This document shows positions 61,422-64,000 of a stretch of 64,000 nucleotides of DNA, piece by piece. The notes beneath the pieces were generated by a model. The model saw nothing but the letters and a program-made list of their open reading frames with translations, ran no database searches and was not told the origin of the DNA. Both the position numbers and the translations under genes were made by a program. The number at the start of each line of letters is the position of its first letter. The first letter of the stretch is position 1. This DNA comes from Prototheca cutis (lineage: Eukaryota > Chlorophyta > Trebouxiophyceae > Chlorellales > Chlorellaceae), in assembly GCA_002897115.2 (NCBI GenBank), contig BCIH01000008.1, positions 207,971-271,970 on the forward strand, read 5' to 3'.

Positions 61422-62653
61422 GTTCCGATGGAAAGAAGTAGAAAGTGGGTTATGCGATGGCGCACTTAATGTCGTTCGCGGCAGGTGCATAGCTCTCGGT
61501 CGCACGGGCACATGCTGTGCCATGCCCGGTCCGGCCGCGACCCAGGGCATGGAACGGAACTCAAATGCGGTTTGTGCAATGAGAACCAGTGTTTTAATGT
61601 ACATAGAAATGCATTCAACTCGCCTGCTTTGCCCCAAACCCGATCCTCGCCAGGGGGAATCGAGCGTATGCTGTGCATACTGCACAGATCACCATACTCG
61701 TCCAAAAAATGTGCTCGAGAGCAGACCGCAAGGGGCTCGCTCTCCTCCAGCGGGAATGAACGGCCCCCACTCGGCTATCGTCATCGTCAACCAAACGCGG
61801 TGTCCTAGTGTTACAGAAAGCGGTACGCAAGCGCATTCTACACCGACCGGCGCTGTGCCGGCGGGCGGCACCACAGGCGCTGGTTGAGGCGGCTCGGGCA
61901 ACACGGCGGCCCGCCCACAGCTGAGCGTGGCTGAAACCAGAGGATGGCAGGGGATTGCCCAAGAATGCTCGGTGCACTCCTCGCCACATATCATCAGAGC
62001 GCCCGGCACGTGTGCACGGGTTGAAAACACAAACGTCCGAATGAATTCCTCCCCCCATCGCGCGAGATGCAAAGGTTCTCTGGAAGGGTTTGCCATGGCC
62101 GAGCCTCCCTCCAGCCAGACGAAAAAGCTGGGACAATCACAGGGCGCGCCTGCCACCCAGTGACGAAGCAAGGGATGCCGTGATCGCCAAACGGTCGTAG
62201 GCCCAACGTGTCATCCGCTGCATGCGGCAGGATTACATGACCGAAGCCCGCCAGCTGACCTGGCAGCCGGGTCAGCTGGACGCATGCTGTGCCGGCGGTG
62301 CTTCGGGTCGTGCGGATCCCAGCTCTCGTGGCGAAGGCGGAGCCATGGCATCTGCCGCACCCACGATGCCGCCGAGCTCGTCGGGGTGAGCCGCTGCAGA
62401 TTCCTCAAAGGGCGGCGGCACCGCGGCGTGCGCTGCCGCTGCAGCCGCCGATCTCGGTGATGCTGTTAGGCTGCCGGACATTGATCTGCGCATCGACGGG
62501 AGTTTGCGACGGCATGGTCTTATCGTTATTTATTTCCCGATCTCATGAGCATGATGCTGCTGGCGACGGAGGCCCTGCACCACCAAAAGCGCGGCGCCCT
62601 CCGGACCACATCCGTGCGCCACACCCGTCACTGCCCTCTAGATCCCCCCCCCC
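61422..62653. other. Intergenic region, no confident gene
   Basis: About 1.2 kb between the CRT-like gene and the NHX gene, both minus. A 73-codon Ala-rich frame (62493-62272, minus) may be chance or part of the NHX 3' UTR. No domain was recognised. Confidence 0.4.
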
Positions 62654-63915
62654 CTAAAAAAGAGAATCCCACCTTCCCAGAAGGCCCGAGCCAAGACCCA
62701 GAGTCGATGGCAGAGGGGGCAGCATGCCGCTGGAGGCGTGGCTGTGGTGCGAAGCATCGCCCTCCCAGCTCAATCCGCGTGTGCTGACCGTGGCATCCTG
62801 CACCCAGTCCTGGTCCGTGGCGGGTTTGCCGCCAAACAGCGGCTTGAGTACAAGCTCGTCCAGTTCCCGGAACTTTTCATGCGTCCATGACCGCAGTGTG
62901 GCCTCCAGCGACTGCGGCGAGTCGACGGCCGCCCGGGCACGTGCTGCATCCGCGCCGTCTGGCCGCTCGCCCCGGCCGCCGCCGTGGATGGGCGTGACGA
63001 GGCCGTCCTCTTCGAGGGCCATGGTGTGCAGCGCCGCATCGTCCTTGTTGACCAAGTCGAGCGCTGAAAGCAGGGGGGCCGTGGCCGAGCCCATCACCAG
63101 CGTGGACACGACGACGATGAAGAGCGTGGCAGTCTCGATGGCCGGGATGCCGTGCTCGCCGGGGGTGTCGGCGCGGGGCAGATTGACCACCAGGCCATAG
63201 GCCACCGCGCCCCGCAGGCCGACGGCCCAGAGCATGACCTGCAGCTTGCGCGGCAGGCGGCGCTGGAGCCCCCGGTTGAGCAGTGCAGCGCAGGGGAACA
63301 CGTTGGCCGCGCGGGACAGGACCGCGAGTGGGACCCCCGTCACAAACAGGCCCAGATCCACCTTGTGCTGCATGGTGGCCACCTGCAGGCCCAGGTACGC
63401 CATGACAAACATCTCACATGAAAACGCGGCAAACTCGGTTGCCTTGCGCAGAGTCACCCGCGCCTCGGCACCCGTATTATAATAACTGTAGTGCGCGTGG
63501 CAGACGCCAGAGAAGAAAAGCGCCACAATGCCGCTCATGCCCGCCAGCTCCGCCAGCAGGTACGCCAAGTAACTGCTCATCACCACGATGGCAATCTCGT
63601 ACAGCGCGCCGTCGACGTGCGCGCCGCCGGGCGGGCGCTCCAGGCGCTTGAGCAGGAACGCCGCCGCAAGCGCCACCGCCACACCAAAGGCCAGTGACCC
63701 CAGCGCCAGCACCAGGAACTGCAGGCCCACCAGCGACAGCGAACCCACGCCCAGTGGCTCGTCATAAAACTTGGCCAGCGAACGGAACAGCACAATCGCC
63801 ACCGCATCGTTCAGCACGCTCTCTCCAAACACAAGGTTGTACAGCAGGGGAGGCACGTCCGTGTCGGACAGCACCGCCAGCGTGGCCACGGGGTCAATCG
63901 ACGAGATCGCCGAGC
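62654..63915 (-). CDS. NHX-type Na+(K+)/H+ antiporter, 3' part
   Basis: The last exon of a larger gene, cut by the window edge; the acceptor is at 63916. It codes for about 420 C-terminal residues. The CPA1 core shows AISSIDPVATLAVLSD, GESVLNDAVAIVLFRSL (transport-site ND), SYLAYLLAELAGMSGIVALF and the conserved WAVGLRGAVAYGLV. About eight membrane helices are visible. A soluble tail of some 130 residues ends in DSLF. Spacing and motifs fit plant NHX5/6 and animal NHE8-like endosomal or Golgi exchangers, which adjust lumenal pH and K+. Earlier exons lie off the right end, the intron before this exon occupying 63916-64000. Confidence 0.92.
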
Positions 63916-64000
63916 CTGGCAGCGGGGAGCATCGGTGTACGGGTTGGGAGTTTGGGTTGAAGGGGTGGGGTGGCGGGCAATCGAGATTGTGCGGGCACAT

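Noticed and set aside
61615..62171. Overlapping minus-strand frames between CRT-like and NHX genes
   Set aside because: No domain, no compatible splice chain and no codon pattern like the neighbours.

Overview
The window looks like nuclear DNA of a green alga, most likely a Chlorella-like trebouxiophyte. Gene density is high and base composition is GC-rich. Genes are cut by many short GT-AG introns, mostly 50 to 250 bases. Several proteins are of plant or algal type: a class VIII-like myosin, a plastid N-acetylglutamate kinase, the PRL1 form of the spliceosomal WD40 protein and a CRT-like transporter. All gene models below were built by hand by joining exons with compatible splice sites and reading phase. 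No search could be run, so family names rest on motifs I recognise.

Layout, left to right. Positions 0.4-2.5 kb hold two convergent secreted Cys-rich proteins, one with a PSI-like repeat and one with Kazal plus fasciclin domains. Then come POP4 (RNase P/MRP), a polyglutamine protein with an Ataxin-7-type zinc finger, the 8-kb UTP10/HEATR1 gene (minus) and, divergent from it, a class VIII-like myosin. At 22.4-31.7 kb lie a small unknown gene, NAGK, an unknown membrane protein with two PP1-docking motifs, a SpoU-type RNA methyltransferase and mitoribosomal mS38. At 32-42.3 kb lie UMP1, OS-9, a nucleolar L1-domain protein, PRL1, adenine phosphoribosyltransferase with a possible plastid leader, and a small RAMA-domain protein. 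Positions 42.3-48.7 kb are a lower-GC island in which I find no convincing gene. An EF-hand-like protein and NUP133 follow. At 56.0-56.1 kb, minus strand, is a circularly permuted tRNA-Glu(CUC) gene. Beside it are an orphan tRNA-like 3' half and a broken Fanzor/TnpB-like fragment. The window ends with a CRT-like transporter and the 3' part of an NHX-type Na+/H+ antiporter that runs off the right edge.

Functionally most genes are housekeeping: ribosome biogenesis (UTP10, L1-domain protein, POP4, mS38, methyltransferase), protein quality control (UMP1, OS-9), nuclear processes (NUP133, PRL1, SAGA-like factor, RAMA) and small-molecule metabolism or transport (NAGK, APT, CRT-like, NHX). They look like independent eukaryotic genes, often in divergent or convergent pairs, not an operon. 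The most unusual locus is the permuted tRNA with its mobile-element-like neighbourhood at 56.0-57.8 kb.
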